Below are positions 1 to 7,373 of a stretch of DNA of 64,000 nt, piece by piece (positions within the stretch are counted from its first letter, which is position 1; every line of letters starts with the position of its first letter). Under the pieces are notes generated by a model that had not been told where the DNA came from, did no database searches, and was given only the letters and a program-made list of their open reading frames with translations. The translations under genes and the position numbers were made by a program. The DNA comes from Rhodobacter aestuarii (lineage in GTDB: Bacteria; Pseudomonadota; Alphaproteobacteria; Rhodobacterales; Rhodobacteraceae): assembly GCF_900156655.1 (NCBI RefSeq), contig NZ_FTOG01000004.1, positions 186,001 to 250,000 of the forward strand, in the 5' to 3' direction.

Positions 1-440
1 TTGAACAACAAGCGTCGCTCTTGTTCTTGCACCGTCAGAATTTCGACGTCTTCGGCCTGCCCAGATCGCGCCATCGCCGCGCGCCCGGCTTCGGACTGGA
101 AGAAGGTCTCGTAATTCTTCAGGGCAGTCTCAAGCGGAACGTCGGGCATGGGGCCGACGGTGGCGCTTAGGAGGGCGCGGTGCTTGGGTTGCGGTGCGCT
201 CCCATCTCGCGCAATCGCGGCGCAATTGCCCCAAAGAACAAAGGCTGCCTCGGCTCCGTCTTGCCGCGATTTCGGATCAACGCAATAGCCTTCAGGCGCG
301 GCAAGTGTCAGGCTGCCATCCAATACATTGGCGCGGCTGCTGACCTCGGCGGGTTTGATGATCGGTAGCGGCACCACGGCCACACAACCCGAAAGCGCCA
401 TTGTTCCCAGCGCCAATGCCCAAACCGATTTGCGTAACAT
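1..440 (-). CDS. Putative lipoprotein of unknown function (3' end outside window)
   Basis: The reading frame starts at an ATG at 440 and runs leftwards off the window without a stop, giving at least 146 residues. The N-terminus (MLRKSVWALALGTMALSGCV) is a type II signal peptide: a basic start, a hydrophobic run and the lipobox LSGC with Cys19 as the lipidated residue. A G-rich run (six G) just upstream of the ATG can serve as the ribosome binding site. The mature part has no motif I recognise; it contains two further Cys (in a GYCVDP and a GNCAAI context) and then a charged, Glu/Gln-rich stretch. It is transcribed away from the amino-sugar genes. The lipoprotein call is firm from the signal sequence; the role is unknown. 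Confidence 0.75.
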   Translation of the reverse strand, partial: MLRKSVWALALGTMALSGCVAVVPLPIIKPAEVSSRANVLDGSLTLAAPEGYCVDPKSRQDGAEAAFVLWGNCAAIARDGSAPQPKHRALLSATVGPMPDVPLETALKNYETFFQSEAGRAAMARSGQAEDVEILTVQEQERRLLF

Positions 441-581
441 CTGCCCCCCAGTGTTCGGGCAATCTCCTAACAATCTCGTTACCAAGATCGCAAGCCCGGA
501 TCGGGCAGCACGCGGATATTCGCCGTGTTTCGCCTTGCCCGGCTCCAAGCCGCGCGGCATCTTGCGGCAAACGGAGGGACG

Positions 582-1406
582 ATGATCTATCTGGGCATTG
601 ATGGCGGCGGCAGCGGATGCCGCGCGGTTTTGGCCGATGCGTCGGGTCAAGTTTTGGCGCGCGGCGAAGGTGGGCCTGCCAATATCGCCTCCGATTACAC
701 AACCGCTGCAGCGCGCTTAAAGGCTTTGGCGCTTGAGGTAATCGGGGATCATCCGGTGGCTCAGGTGCGCGCGGTTTTGGGCGTGGCCGGGGCAAACCTT
801 TCGGGCGCCGGGGGGCGCTTGGCGGCAGAACTGCCGTTTCGCGCCAAGGTGGTGCAAGACATTGCCACGTCGCTGCGCGGGGCGCTCGGTGAAGGTGATG
901 GGATCGTGGCGGCGATTGGCACGGGCTCTGTTTTTGCGCGGCAATTGCATGGCGAGGTGAAAGCGATCGGCGGCTGGGGCTTTCGGTTGGGCGATGAAGC
1001 GTCGGGCGCATGGATGGGGCGGCTAATGCTCAACCGCATCACCCGGATGCTGGATGGCTATACGCCGCTCACCCCTTTGGCCGAGACGGTGCTGGCGGAT
1101 CTGGGCGGCGGGCCGGGACTTGTGGCCTTTACGCTCAACAAAACGCCGGGGGATCATGCCCGCCTCGTTTATAAAATGGCGGCTGCGCTGGATGACCCGT
1201 TGACACAAGAGGTCATGGCAGAAACGCAGGCGGAACTGCGCCGTGCAATTGGCTTGTTGCAATGCGATCCGCCCTTGCCGGTTGTGTGGCAAGGCGGGCT
1301 CGGCCCCACGCTTGCGCTGCCCGATTGGCCTCGGGCCGAGCCTTTGGGGACGGCGGTCGATGGCGCGCTGGCCATGGCGATGGATGAAACGATATGGGCA
1401 GAGTGA
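582..1406 (+). CDS. BadF/BadG/BcrA/BcrD-type kinase, probable N-acetylglucosamine kinase
   Basis: The 274-residue protein belongs to the ASKHA-fold BadF/BadG family that includes N-acetylglucosamine kinases. The phosphate-1 loop is visible at the N-terminus (IYLGIDGGGSGCR, residues 2-14), a second glycine-rich segment is AAIGTGSVFA near residue 110, and a GGWGFRLGDEASGAW segment typical of this family follows near residue 130. I chose the ATG at 582 because it follows a GGAGG Shine-Dalgarno at 572-576 and puts the ATP-binding loop at the expected position; upstream codons add only non-conserved sequence. The gene overlaps nagA by 13 bases, which supports a joint role: phosphorylation of GlcNAc followed by deacetylation, as in peptidoglycan or chitin amino-sugar recycling. 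Substrate is inferred from the neighbour; glucosamine kinase is the main alternative. Confidence 0.85.
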   Translation: MIYLGIDGGGSGCRAVLADASGQVLARGEGGPANIASDYTTAAARLKALALEVIGDHPVAQVRAVLGVAGANLSGAGGRLAAELPFRAKVVQDIATSLRGALGEGDGIVAAIGTGSVFARQLHGEVKAIGGWGFRLGDEASGAWMGRLMLNRITRMLDGYTPLTPLAETVLADLGGGPGLVAFTLNKTPGDHARLVYKMAAALDDPLTQEVMAETQAELRRAIGLLQCDPPLPVVWQGGLGPTLALPDWPRAEPLGTAVDGALAMAMDETIWAE

Positions 1407-2545
1407 TCTTTACTGGCGCGCGGTTCTTTGACGGTGCAGCCTTTCATGAGGGCCAGGCGCTGGTGGTCTGCGATGGCCGGATCGAAGCGATCACACCCTT
1501 GGCGCAATGCCCTGAGGGAGAGCAGATCGCGCTCAAAGGCGGGGTTCTCGCGCCGGGCCTTGTGGACCTACAAGTGAACGGCGGCGGCGGGGTGATGCTG
1601 GGTGCGGGCGATGACCCGGTGCAAGAGATCGCCACGATTTGCACTGCCCATGCCGCCTTGGGGACGACCTCTGTTTTGCCCACGCTCATCACCACCTCTG
1701 CTGCTGAAACGCGCAAGGTCTTGGCGGCGGGCGTGGCGGCTGTGGGCCGTGTGCCGGGGTTCTTGGGGTTGCATCTTGAAGGCCCGCATTTGGACCCCAA
1801 GCGCCCCGGTTGCCATCCTGCCCAGCATATCCGCCCGATGGATCAAGACGACCTCGAAACACTCTGCGAAGCGCGCGCCGGTTTGCCCGCGCTGAAAATT
1901 ACTCTGGCTCCGGCTGCGGTGACGCCCGAGCAAATCGCCCGGCTGACCGAAGCGGGTGTTGTGGTGTTTCTGGGCCATGCCGAATGCAGCTTTGCGGAAG
2001 CGCAGGCTGCAAGCCAGGCAGGTGCGCGCGGGGTGACGCATCTTTTCAACGCAATGAGCCAGCTTGGCTCCCGCGAGCCCGGTCTCGTGGGCGCGGCGCT
2101 GAGCCTGCCCTTCGCTGTGGGGTTGATTGCCGACGGCATTCACGTCGCGCCGGAGACTGCAAAGCTGGCGCTGCAACTGGCCGGGGATCGGATCTTTCTT
2201 GTCACCGATGCGATGGCCGCCGCGGGCACTGATTTGGCGGCGTTCGATTTGGCCGGGCAGCGCATTTTGCGCGCCGATGGCGCCTTGCGCACCGAAAATG
2301 GCACGCTTGCTGGCGCAGACCTCAGCCTGCCGCAAGCTTTGCGGTTTTGCTTAGGCACTTTGGGTCTGCCGCCCGCGCAGGCGCTGGCGATGATGACCGC
2401 TCGCCCCGCGGATGTGATTGGGGCAAGGGCCGGGCGCATCGCCCCCGGCTATCCCGCCGATCTGTTGCATTTCACCGAAGATTGGCAGCTTGCCCGCATC
2501 TGGCAGGGTGGGGCCGAGCTTCAGGCAAAATCGCCGACCGCGTAG
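1394..2545 (+). CDS. nagA: N-acetylglucosamine-6-phosphate deacetylase
   Basis: NagA (383 residues, usual family length) removes acetate from GlcNAc-6-phosphate to give glucosamine-6-phosphate in the cytoplasm. The amidohydrolase fold shows as follows: the N-terminal APGLVDLQVNGGGG segment; the metal-binding Glu129 in HLEGPHL; His195 in LGHAEC and His216 in THLFNAM; and the catalytic Asp272 in VTDAMAAAG. The ATG at 1394 lies inside the end of the upstream kinase gene, so the two are translationally coupled. The 3' end runs 25 bases into the converging serB gene. There is no nagB in the window, so conversion to fructose-6-phosphate must be encoded elsewhere. Confidence 0.95.
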   Translation: MGRVIFTGARFFDGAAFHEGQALVVCDGRIEAITPLAQCPEGEQIALKGGVLAPGLVDLQVNGGGGVMLGAGDDPVQEIATICTAHAALGTTSVLPTLITTSAAETRKVLAAGVAAVGRVPGFLGLHLEGPHLDPKRPGCHPAQHIRPMDQDDLETLCEARAGLPALKITLAPAAVTPEQIARLTEAGVVVFLGHAECSFAEAQAASQAGARGVTHLFNAMSQLGSREPGLVGAALSLPFAVGLIADGIHVAPETAKLALQLAGDRIFLVTDAMAAAGTDLAAFDLAGQRILRADGALRTENGTLAGADLSLPQALRFCLGTLGLPPAQALAMMTARPADVIGARAGRIAPGYPADLLHFTEDWQLARIWQGGAELQAKSPTA

Positions 2546-3393
2546 CCCTGAATGTAAAGCAGCGCCGACAGGTCACCGTGGTTGATGCGAATATCGCACT
2601 GCGCCGCGACAGAGGGTTTGGCGTGCAGCGCCACGCCTGCGCCCGCCAGTTTCAACATGCCCAGATCGTTCGCGCCATCGCCCACCGCCATCACTTGTTC
2701 GGGGGCGAGGCCAAGCCGGGCAGTGATGTCATGGAAGGCCTGCACCTTCGCCTCGCGCCCCAAGATCGGCTTGACCGGAATGCCCGTCAGCGCGCCGTTT
2801 TCAATGCCAAGCACATTGGCGCGATGCTCCTCAAACCCGAGCGTTTCGGCGACATAGGCCGTAAAGGCGGTGAACCCGCCCGAGACCAGCGCGCAATAGG
2901 CGCCATTGGCCTTCATCGTGCGCAGCAGATCGTGCCCGCCCGGCATGAAGGTGATGCGCTCGGCAATCACCCGCGCGATCACGCTTTCCGGTAGCCCGGT
3001 CAAAAGCCCCAGCCGCTCGGTCAGCGCGCCTTCAAAGTCGAGCTCTCCATTCATCGCCCGCGCGGTGATTTCGCTTACCTGCGCGCCGACGCCCGCCACA
3101 TCGGCCAGCTCATCAATGCACTCTTGCTGGATCATCGTGCTGTCCATATCGGCCAGCAGCATCTGTTTGCGACGCCCGGCCTGCGGTTGCACGACAAGGT
3201 CGACACCCATGCCTTGAAGATCTTCCCACACTTGCCAGCGATTCTCGGGCACGCTTTCCAGCGCGAATTCCGCCGCAATACCGGGGGCGAGCCAGCGCAA
3301 CTCGCCGCCCCCCCAAGCATTGCGCAGCGACTCAACCGCAATGGCGGTCAGATCGGCAGCGGTGGGGTTGGCAAGCAAAGTGGCAATAAACAT
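2521..3393 (-). CDS. serB: Phosphoserine phosphatase
   Basis: SerB hydrolyses O-phosphoserine to serine, the last step of serine synthesis. The 290-residue protein has an N-terminal ACT-like region (about residues 1-75) and a C-terminal HAD phosphatase domain. Motif I is DMDSTMI with nucleophile Asp82 and acid/base Asp84; the later VSGGFTAF motif, the Lys in VKPILGREAK and the GDGANDLGML motif complete the site. It is transcribed divergently from serC-serA, so all three serine genes are grouped, and converges with nagA with a 25-base overlap of the 3' ends. Start at the ATG at 3393; no other start fits the family length better. Confidence 0.96.
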   Translation of the reverse strand: MFIATLLANPTAADLTAIAVESLRNAWGGGELRWLAPGIAAEFALESVPENRWQVWEDLQGMGVDLVVQPQAGRRKQMLLADMDSTMIQQECIDELADVAGVGAQVSEITARAMNGELDFEGALTERLGLLTGLPESVIARVIAERITFMPGGHDLLRTMKANGAYCALVSGGFTAFTAYVAETLGFEEHRANVLGIENGALTGIPVKPILGREAKVQAFHDITARLGLAPEQVMAVGDGANDLGMLKLAGAGVALHAKPSVAAQCDIRINHGDLSALLYIQGYAVGDFA

Positions 3394-3449
3394 GGGCTTT
3401 ATCCGGTCTGTTTCCGATAGTGGAATTCTGTGTCGCTTTTTGCGTCTGA

Positions 3450-3478
3450 TGCGACGCTTTAGCGGTATTTTCTATATT
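3450..3478 (+). promoter_or_regulatory. Candidate serC-serA promoter
   Basis: A TATATT hexamer at 3473-3478 lies 17 bases after TGCGAC at 3450-3455, a weak match to TTGACA. Transcription from here would begin near 3485 and give a leader of about 75 bases that covers the structured serC leader. The -10 is good and the -35 is poor, so this is a tentative call. Confidence 0.35.
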
Positions 3479-3485
3479 GTGCCAG

Positions 3486-3560
3486 TGCAGCGAAACCTAT
3501 ACCAGCGACGGCGGGACACCCCTCCCCAACGAGGGGCGTTTATCTGGAAGGATAGCACAG
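3486..3560 (+). ncRNA. serC leader RNA (cis-regulatory, sequesters the serC ribosome binding site)
   Basis: Two hairpins can be read directly. The first is CCCCTC at 3519-3524 paired with GAGGGG at 3531-3536 around a CCCAAC loop. The second is TATC at 3541-3544 paired with GATA at 3551-3554; its loop and 3' arm hold the serC Shine-Dalgarno GGAAGGA (3546-3552). The serC leader is an established alphaproteobacterial RNA family found before serC, whose last stem overlaps the ribosome binding site, and both position and layout match that description. The ligand or trigger of the family was not known to me. The 5' boundary is approximate; a covariance-model search would settle it. Confidence 0.65.
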
Positions 3561-4706
3561 ATGGCACAGACTGCTCCGGCCACGCGGCCGGCTAACCCGC
3601 GTTTTTCTTCGGGCCCCTGCACGAAGATCCCCGGTTACTCCCTCGACATGCTTGCTGATGCGCCGCTTGGTCGGTCGCACCGTGCCGCGATTGGCAAAGC
3701 CAAGCTGAAAGAGGCGATTGACCTCACCCGTGAAATTCTGGGCGTGCCTGCGGACTACCGCATCGGCATCGTTCCTGCCTCGGACACCGGCGCTGTTGAG
3801 ATGGCGCTCTGGTCGCTCCTTGGCGCCCGCAAAGCGACCATGTGCGCTTGGGAAAGCTTTGGCTCCGGCTGGGTCACCGATGTGGTGAAACAACTCAAGA
3901 TTGACGCCGAAGTGAAAGAAGCTGGCTACGGCGATATCGTCGATTTTGCCACCGTCGATTTTAACACCGATGTTGTGTTCACGTGGAACGGCACCACCTC
4001 GGGTGTGCGCGTGCCGAATGGCGACGCGATCCCGGCGGACCGCGAAGGCCTGACCATTTGCGACGCCACCTCGGCCGCTTTCGCGATGGACTTGCCGTGG
4101 GACAAACTCGATGTCACCACCTTCTCTTGGCAGAAGGTGCTGGGCGGTGAAGGTGGTCACGGTGTGCTGATCCTCAGCCCGCGCGCTGTGGAGCGCCTTG
4201 AAAGCTACGCCCCCGCATGGCCGCTGCCGAAAATCTTCCGCATGACCAAAGGCGGCAAGCTGATCGAAGGCATCTTCAAAGGTGAAACGATCAACACCCC
4301 CTCGATGCTTTGCGTCGAAGATTACCTTGTCTCGCTGAAATGGGCGCAAACCGTGGGCGGGCTGAAAGGCCTTGTCGACCGTGCCGCCGCCAATGCCAAA
4401 GTTGTCTGGGATTTCTGCGACGCCAATGACTGGATCGCGAACCTTGCGAATGATCCGGCGACGGCCTCGACCACCAGCGTTTGCGTGAAATTCACCGACG
4501 ACCGCATCAAAGACGGTGCTGCCTTTGCCAAAGCCGTGGCCAAACGGCTGGAAAAAGAAGGCGTTGCACTGGACATGGGCGCCTATCGCGATGCCCCGGC
4601 TGGTCTGCGTATCTGGTGCGGCTCGACGGTCGAGAAATCGGACGTTGAAGCGCTGATGCCGTGGGTTGCCTACGCTTTTGAAGCGGAAATCGCGGCGCAA
4701 GCCTGA
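3561..4706 (+). CDS. serC: Phosphoserine aminotransferase
   Basis: SerC transfers the amino group of glutamate to 3-phosphohydroxypyruvate, the second step of serine synthesis. The protein is a class V fold-type I PLP enzyme of 381 residues. The PLP lysine is Lys192 in [12 protein letters not shown], preceded by the [13 protein letters not shown] segment that carries the aspartate contacting the pyridine nitrogen. I chose the ATG at 3561 because it is preceded by GGAAGGA with good spacing and gives the start [20 protein letters not shown]; the in-frame codons upstream belong to the leader RNA. It is followed after 82 bases by serA. The sequence resembles the shorter-spaced SerC type seen in Rhodobacteraceae and methanogens rather than enterobacterial SerC; that sub-grouping is from memory. 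Confidence 0.95.
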   Translation: MAQTAPATRPANPRFSSGPCTKIPGYSLDMLADAPLGRSHRAAIGKAKLKEAIDLTREILGVPADYRIGIVPASDTGAVEMALWSLLGARKATMCAWESFGSGWVTDVVKQLKIDAEVKEAGYGDIVDFATVDFNTDVVFTWNGTTSGVRVPNGDAIPADREGLTICDATSAAFAMDLPWDKLDVTTFSWQKVLGGEGGHGVLILSPRAVERLESYAPAWPLPKIFRMTKGGKLIEGIFKGETINTPSMLCVEDYLVSLKWAQTVGGLKGLVDRAAANAKVVWDFCDANDWIANLANDPATASTTSVCVKFTDDRIKDGAAFAKAVAKRLEKEGVALDMGAYRDAPAGLRIWCGSTVEKSDVEALMPWVAYAFEAEIAAQA

Positions 4707-4729
4707 TTTCACGCCTGATCTGTGAACGT

Positions 4730-4752
4730 GATGGGCGCATGCGGCGCCCATC
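4730..4752 (+). other. Intercistronic hairpin between serC and serA
   Basis: GATGGGCGC (4730-4738) pairs perfectly with GCGCCCATC (4744-4752) around a five-base loop. A T-run appears only some ten bases later (ATTTT, 4761-4765), so this is more likely a processing or stabilising element, or a leaky terminator, than a full stop. A 12-base palindrome CTGAATATTCAG (4766-4777) then runs into the serA Shine-Dalgarno AGGAG. Confidence 0.5.
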
Positions 4753-4788
4753 CTTCCCAAATTTTCTGAATATTCAGGAGCCCTAGAA

Positions 4789-6384
4789 ATGGCCCCCAAG
4801 GTTCTCATCTCCGACGCCCTCTCTGACGCCGCCGTTCAGATCTTCAAAGATCGCGGCATCGAGGTCGATTTCCAGCCGAAACTCGGCAAAGACAAAGAAA
4901 AACTGGCCGAGATCATCGGCAACTATGATGGTCTGGCGATCCGTTCGGCCACCAAAGCTACGGCTGCGTTGCTCGAAAAAGCCACCAACCTCAAAGTGAT
5001 CGGTCGCGCGGGTATCGGTGTCGACAACGTCGATAAAGAAGCCGCGTCGAAAAAGGGCATCATCGTGATGAACACGCCCTTCGGCAACATGATCACCACT
5101 GCCGAACATGCGATTGCGATGATGTTCGCCGTGGCACGCCAAATCCCCGAGGCTTCGGCTTCGACCCATGCGGGCAAATGGGAAAAGTCGAAATTCATGG
5201 GTGTCGAGCTGACCGGTAAAACGCTCGGCGTGATCGGCGCGGGCAACATTGGCGGGATTGTGTGCGACCGCGCCAAAGGCCTGAAAATGAAGGTCGTAGC
5301 CTATGACCCCTTCTTGGGCGAAGAAAAGGCGCAAAAAATGGGCGTCGAAAAGGTCGAACTGGAAGACCTGCTCAAGCGCGCCGATTTCATCACGCTGCAC
5401 GTGCCGCTGACCGACAGCACCCGTAACATCCTGAGCCGCGAAAACCTCGCCAAAACCAAACCCGGCGTGCGCATCATCAACTGCGCCCGTGGCGGTCTGG
5501 TCGATGAAGAGGCGCTGGCCGAAATGCTGAAATCGGGCCATGTCGCAGGCGCTGCCTTTGACGTGTTCTCGGTTGAACCGGCCACCGAAAACCCGCTTTT
5601 CAACCTGCCCAACGTGGTTTGCACCCCGCACCTTGGCGCCTCCACCTCGGAAGCCCAAGAAAACGTGGCGCTGCAAGTGGCCGAGCAAATGTCGAACTAC
5701 CTGCTCGACGGGGCTGTTGAAAATGCGCTCAACATGCCTTCGATGACCGCTGAAGAAGCGAAGGTCATGGGCCCCTGGGTGAAACTGGCCGAATACCTCG
5801 GTGCCTTCATCGGCCAAATGACCGATGAACCGATCAAAGCGATCAACATCACCTATGACGGCACCGCTTCGGGCATGAACCTCAAAGCGCTCGATTGCGC
5901 GGTGATCGCGGGCATCATGAGCCGCGCCAACCCCGATGTGAACATGGTCTCGGCCCCGGTGATCGCGAAGGAACGCGGCATCCAAATCTCGACCACGACG
6001 CAAGACAAATCGGGCGTGTTCGATGGCTACATCAAAGTGACCGTGGTCACCGATGAGCGCGAGCGGTCGATTGCGGGCACTTGCTTCTCGGATGGCAAAC
6101 CGCGCTTCATCCAGATCAAAGGCATCACCATCGACGCCGAGGTGGGGCAGCACATGCTCTACACCACCAACAAAGACGTGCCCGGCATCATCGGTACGCT
6201 CGGCACGATGCTTGGCAAGCACAAGGCCAACGTCGCGAACTTTACCCTTGGCCGCGCAGCGGCGGGTGGCGAAGCGATTGCCATTGCCTATCTTGATGAG
6301 GTGCTCGGGGCCGAGGCTGTGGCCGATTTGGAAGCCACCGGTCTCTTCCAGCAAGTGAAGCCGTTGGAATTTAATATCCGCTGA
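4789..6384 (+). CDS. serA: D-3-phosphoglycerate dehydrogenase
   Basis: SerA oxidises 3-phosphoglycerate to 3-phosphohydroxypyruvate with NAD, the committed step of serine synthesis. At 531 residues it is the long form, with a 2-hydroxyacid dehydrogenase core, an intervening allosteric substrate-binding (ASB) domain and a C-terminal ACT domain (HMLYTTNKDVPGIIGTLGTM, near residues 450-470). The NAD loop is GVIGAGNIGG near residue 145, the substrate Arg is in NCARGGLVDEEAL, and the catalytic His is in CTPHLGAST. AGGAG at 4776-4780 lies nine bases before the ATG. It follows serC in the same operon, and a terminator-like hairpin comes after it. Confidence 0.97.
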   Translation: MAPKVLISDALSDAAVQIFKDRGIEVDFQPKLGKDKEKLAEIIGNYDGLAIRSATKATAALLEKATNLKVIGRAGIGVDNVDKEAASKKGIIVMNTPFGNMITTAEHAIAMMFAVARQIPEASASTHAGKWEKSKFMGVELTGKTLGVIGAGNIGGIVCDRAKGLKMKVVAYDPFLGEEKAQKMGVEKVELEDLLKRADFITLHVPLTDSTRNILSRENLAKTKPGVRIINCARGGLVDEEALAEMLKSGHVAGAAFDVFSVEPATENPLFNLPNVVCTPHLGASTSEAQENVALQVAEQMSNYLLDGAVENALNMPSMTAEEAKVMGPWVKLAEYLGAFIGQMTDEPIKAINITYDGTASGMNLKALDCAVIAGIMSRANPDVNMVSAPVIAKERGIQISTTTQDKSGVFDGYIKVTVVTDERERSIAGTCFSDGKPRFIQIKGITIDAEVGQHMLYTTNKDVPGIIGTLGTMLGKHKANVANFTLGRAAAGGEAIAIAYLDEVLGAEAVADLEATGLFQQVKPLEFNIR

Positions 6385-6407
6385 GCTAGCTAACCTTAGG
6401 TAATCGG

Positions 6408-6433
6408 GGCCCTCCGCGACCGCGGGGGGCCTT
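6408..6433 (+). terminator. Terminator-like hairpin after serA
   Basis: GGCCCTCCGC (6408-6417) pairs with GCGGGGGGCC (6422-6431), with one G-U pair, around GACC. Only a short TTAT follows, so termination may be partial and the phosphatase gene at 6450 may be read through. Confidence 0.55.
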
Positions 6434-6449
6434 ATCCATTGGAGAGACT

Positions 6450-7208
6450 ATGCAGACTTACGCCATTGGCGACATTCACGGCCAATATGACCTGATGCTG
6501 CGCGCCTTCGAGATGATTGAAAAAGACCGCGCCCGCGATGGCGCGGCCGATAGCCCAGTGGTGGTGCTGGGCGATTTGTGTGATCGCGGCCCAAAATCGG
6601 CGCAGGTGATCGCGCATTTGTACGAGGCCCAAAGCCGGGGCGAAAACATTGTTGTGATCAAGGGCAACCATGACCGGATGTTTTCGACCTTTCTAGATGA
6701 TCCGTGGAAACGCGATCCGCGCCTGAGGCCCGAATATACTTGGCTGCACCCGCGCCTCGGTGGGCCGCAGACGTTGGCAAGCTATGGCATCCGCGAACCG
6801 GGCAATCGCCCCGTCGAGCAAGTGCATACCGAGGCACTTTGCGCCGTGCCGCCCGAGCATCGCATCTGGGCGCGAGAATTGCCCACCAGCTACACCCGCG
6901 ATGACGCTGTTTTTGTGCATGCGGGCATTCGCCCCGGCATCCCGCTGGAGGCGCAACAAGAAGATGATCTGGTGTGGATCCGGGGCGAGTTCCTGACCGA
7001 TACGCGCGACCATGGTGCGCTTATTGTGCATGGTCATACCGCGCTTGATGAATCCACCCATTATGGCAACCGGCTCAACCTAGATAGTTCTGCTGGCTAT
7101 GGTGGGCCGCTGTCCACCGCAGTGATCGAGGGGCGTAAAGCGTGGCTCTTGACCCCCGAAGGCCGCCAGCCGCTGGAACCCGTGCTGCTGGAGCCCATGG
7201 TTCGTTAA
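6450..7208 (+). CDS. PPP-family metallophosphoesterase (serine/threonine phosphatase or ApaH-like)
   Basis: The 252-residue protein carries the full PPP metallophosphatase signature: GDIHGQYD at residues 7-14, GDLCDRG, GNHDRM, VHAGIRPG and VHGHTAL. These residues bind two metal ions and the phosphate. Bacterial relatives act on phosphoproteins or on diadenosine polyphosphates; the sequence alone does not tell which. The length fits the bacterial stand-alone phosphatase group rather than ApaH (about 280). GGAGAG at 6441-6446 precedes the ATG by three bases, so the ribosome binding site is close to the start. It follows serA and is probably partly co-transcribed with it. Confidence 0.88.
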   Translation: MQTYAIGDIHGQYDLMLRAFEMIEKDRARDGAADSPVVVLGDLCDRGPKSAQVIAHLYEAQSRGENIVVIKGNHDRMFSTFLDDPWKRDPRLRPEYTWLHPRLGGPQTLASYGIREPGNRPVEQVHTEALCAVPPEHRIWARELPTSYTRDDAVFVHAGIRPGIPLEAQQEDDLVWIRGEFLTDTRDHGALIVHGHTALDESTHYGNRLNLDSSAGYGGPLSTAVIEGRKAWLLTPEGRQPLEPVLLEPMVR

Positions 7209-7253
7209 CCCTTTTCGACGATGCTGCGGCATCGACGATCAAAGGGCGTAACA

Positions 7254-7364
7254 ATGAAACATGGTAGCAAGCACAAGCTGGTCGGGCAGTGGGAAATGGT
7301 CGAGCCGAAGGGCAGCAACACGGGTCGGGCGCGCCTGTGTTTCATTTGGCGGTTCGCGGGCTAA
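7254..7364 (+). CDS. Possible 36-residue basic small protein
   Basis: An ATG at 7254 opens a 36-codon frame ending TAA at 7362-7364, reading MKHGSKHKLVGQWEMVEPKG at the start and ending FIWRFAG. It is Lys/Arg/Trp-rich and has no motif I know. A weak AGGG (7243-7246 region) could serve as a ribosome binding site. A small hairpin CGATGC/GCATCG lies at 7219-7234, between it and the phosphatase gene. It ends ten bases before the converging pbpC stop. It may be real or may be chance; conservation would decide. Confidence 0.3.
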   Translation: MKHGSKHKLVGQWEMVEPKGSNTGRARLCFIWRFAG

Positions 7365-7373
7365 GACGCTCGT

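Noticed and set aside
4783-6354. 523-codon open frame opposite serA
   Set aside because: Antisense shadow of serA, with His/Phe/Asp-rich composition that follows from high G+C third positions.
6390-6401. Twelve-base sequence CTAACCTTAGGT shared with 40405-40416
   Set aside because: One copy is downstream of serA and the other is in a divergent promoter; contexts differ and two copies of a 12-mer in 64 kb of double-stranded DNA can be chance.
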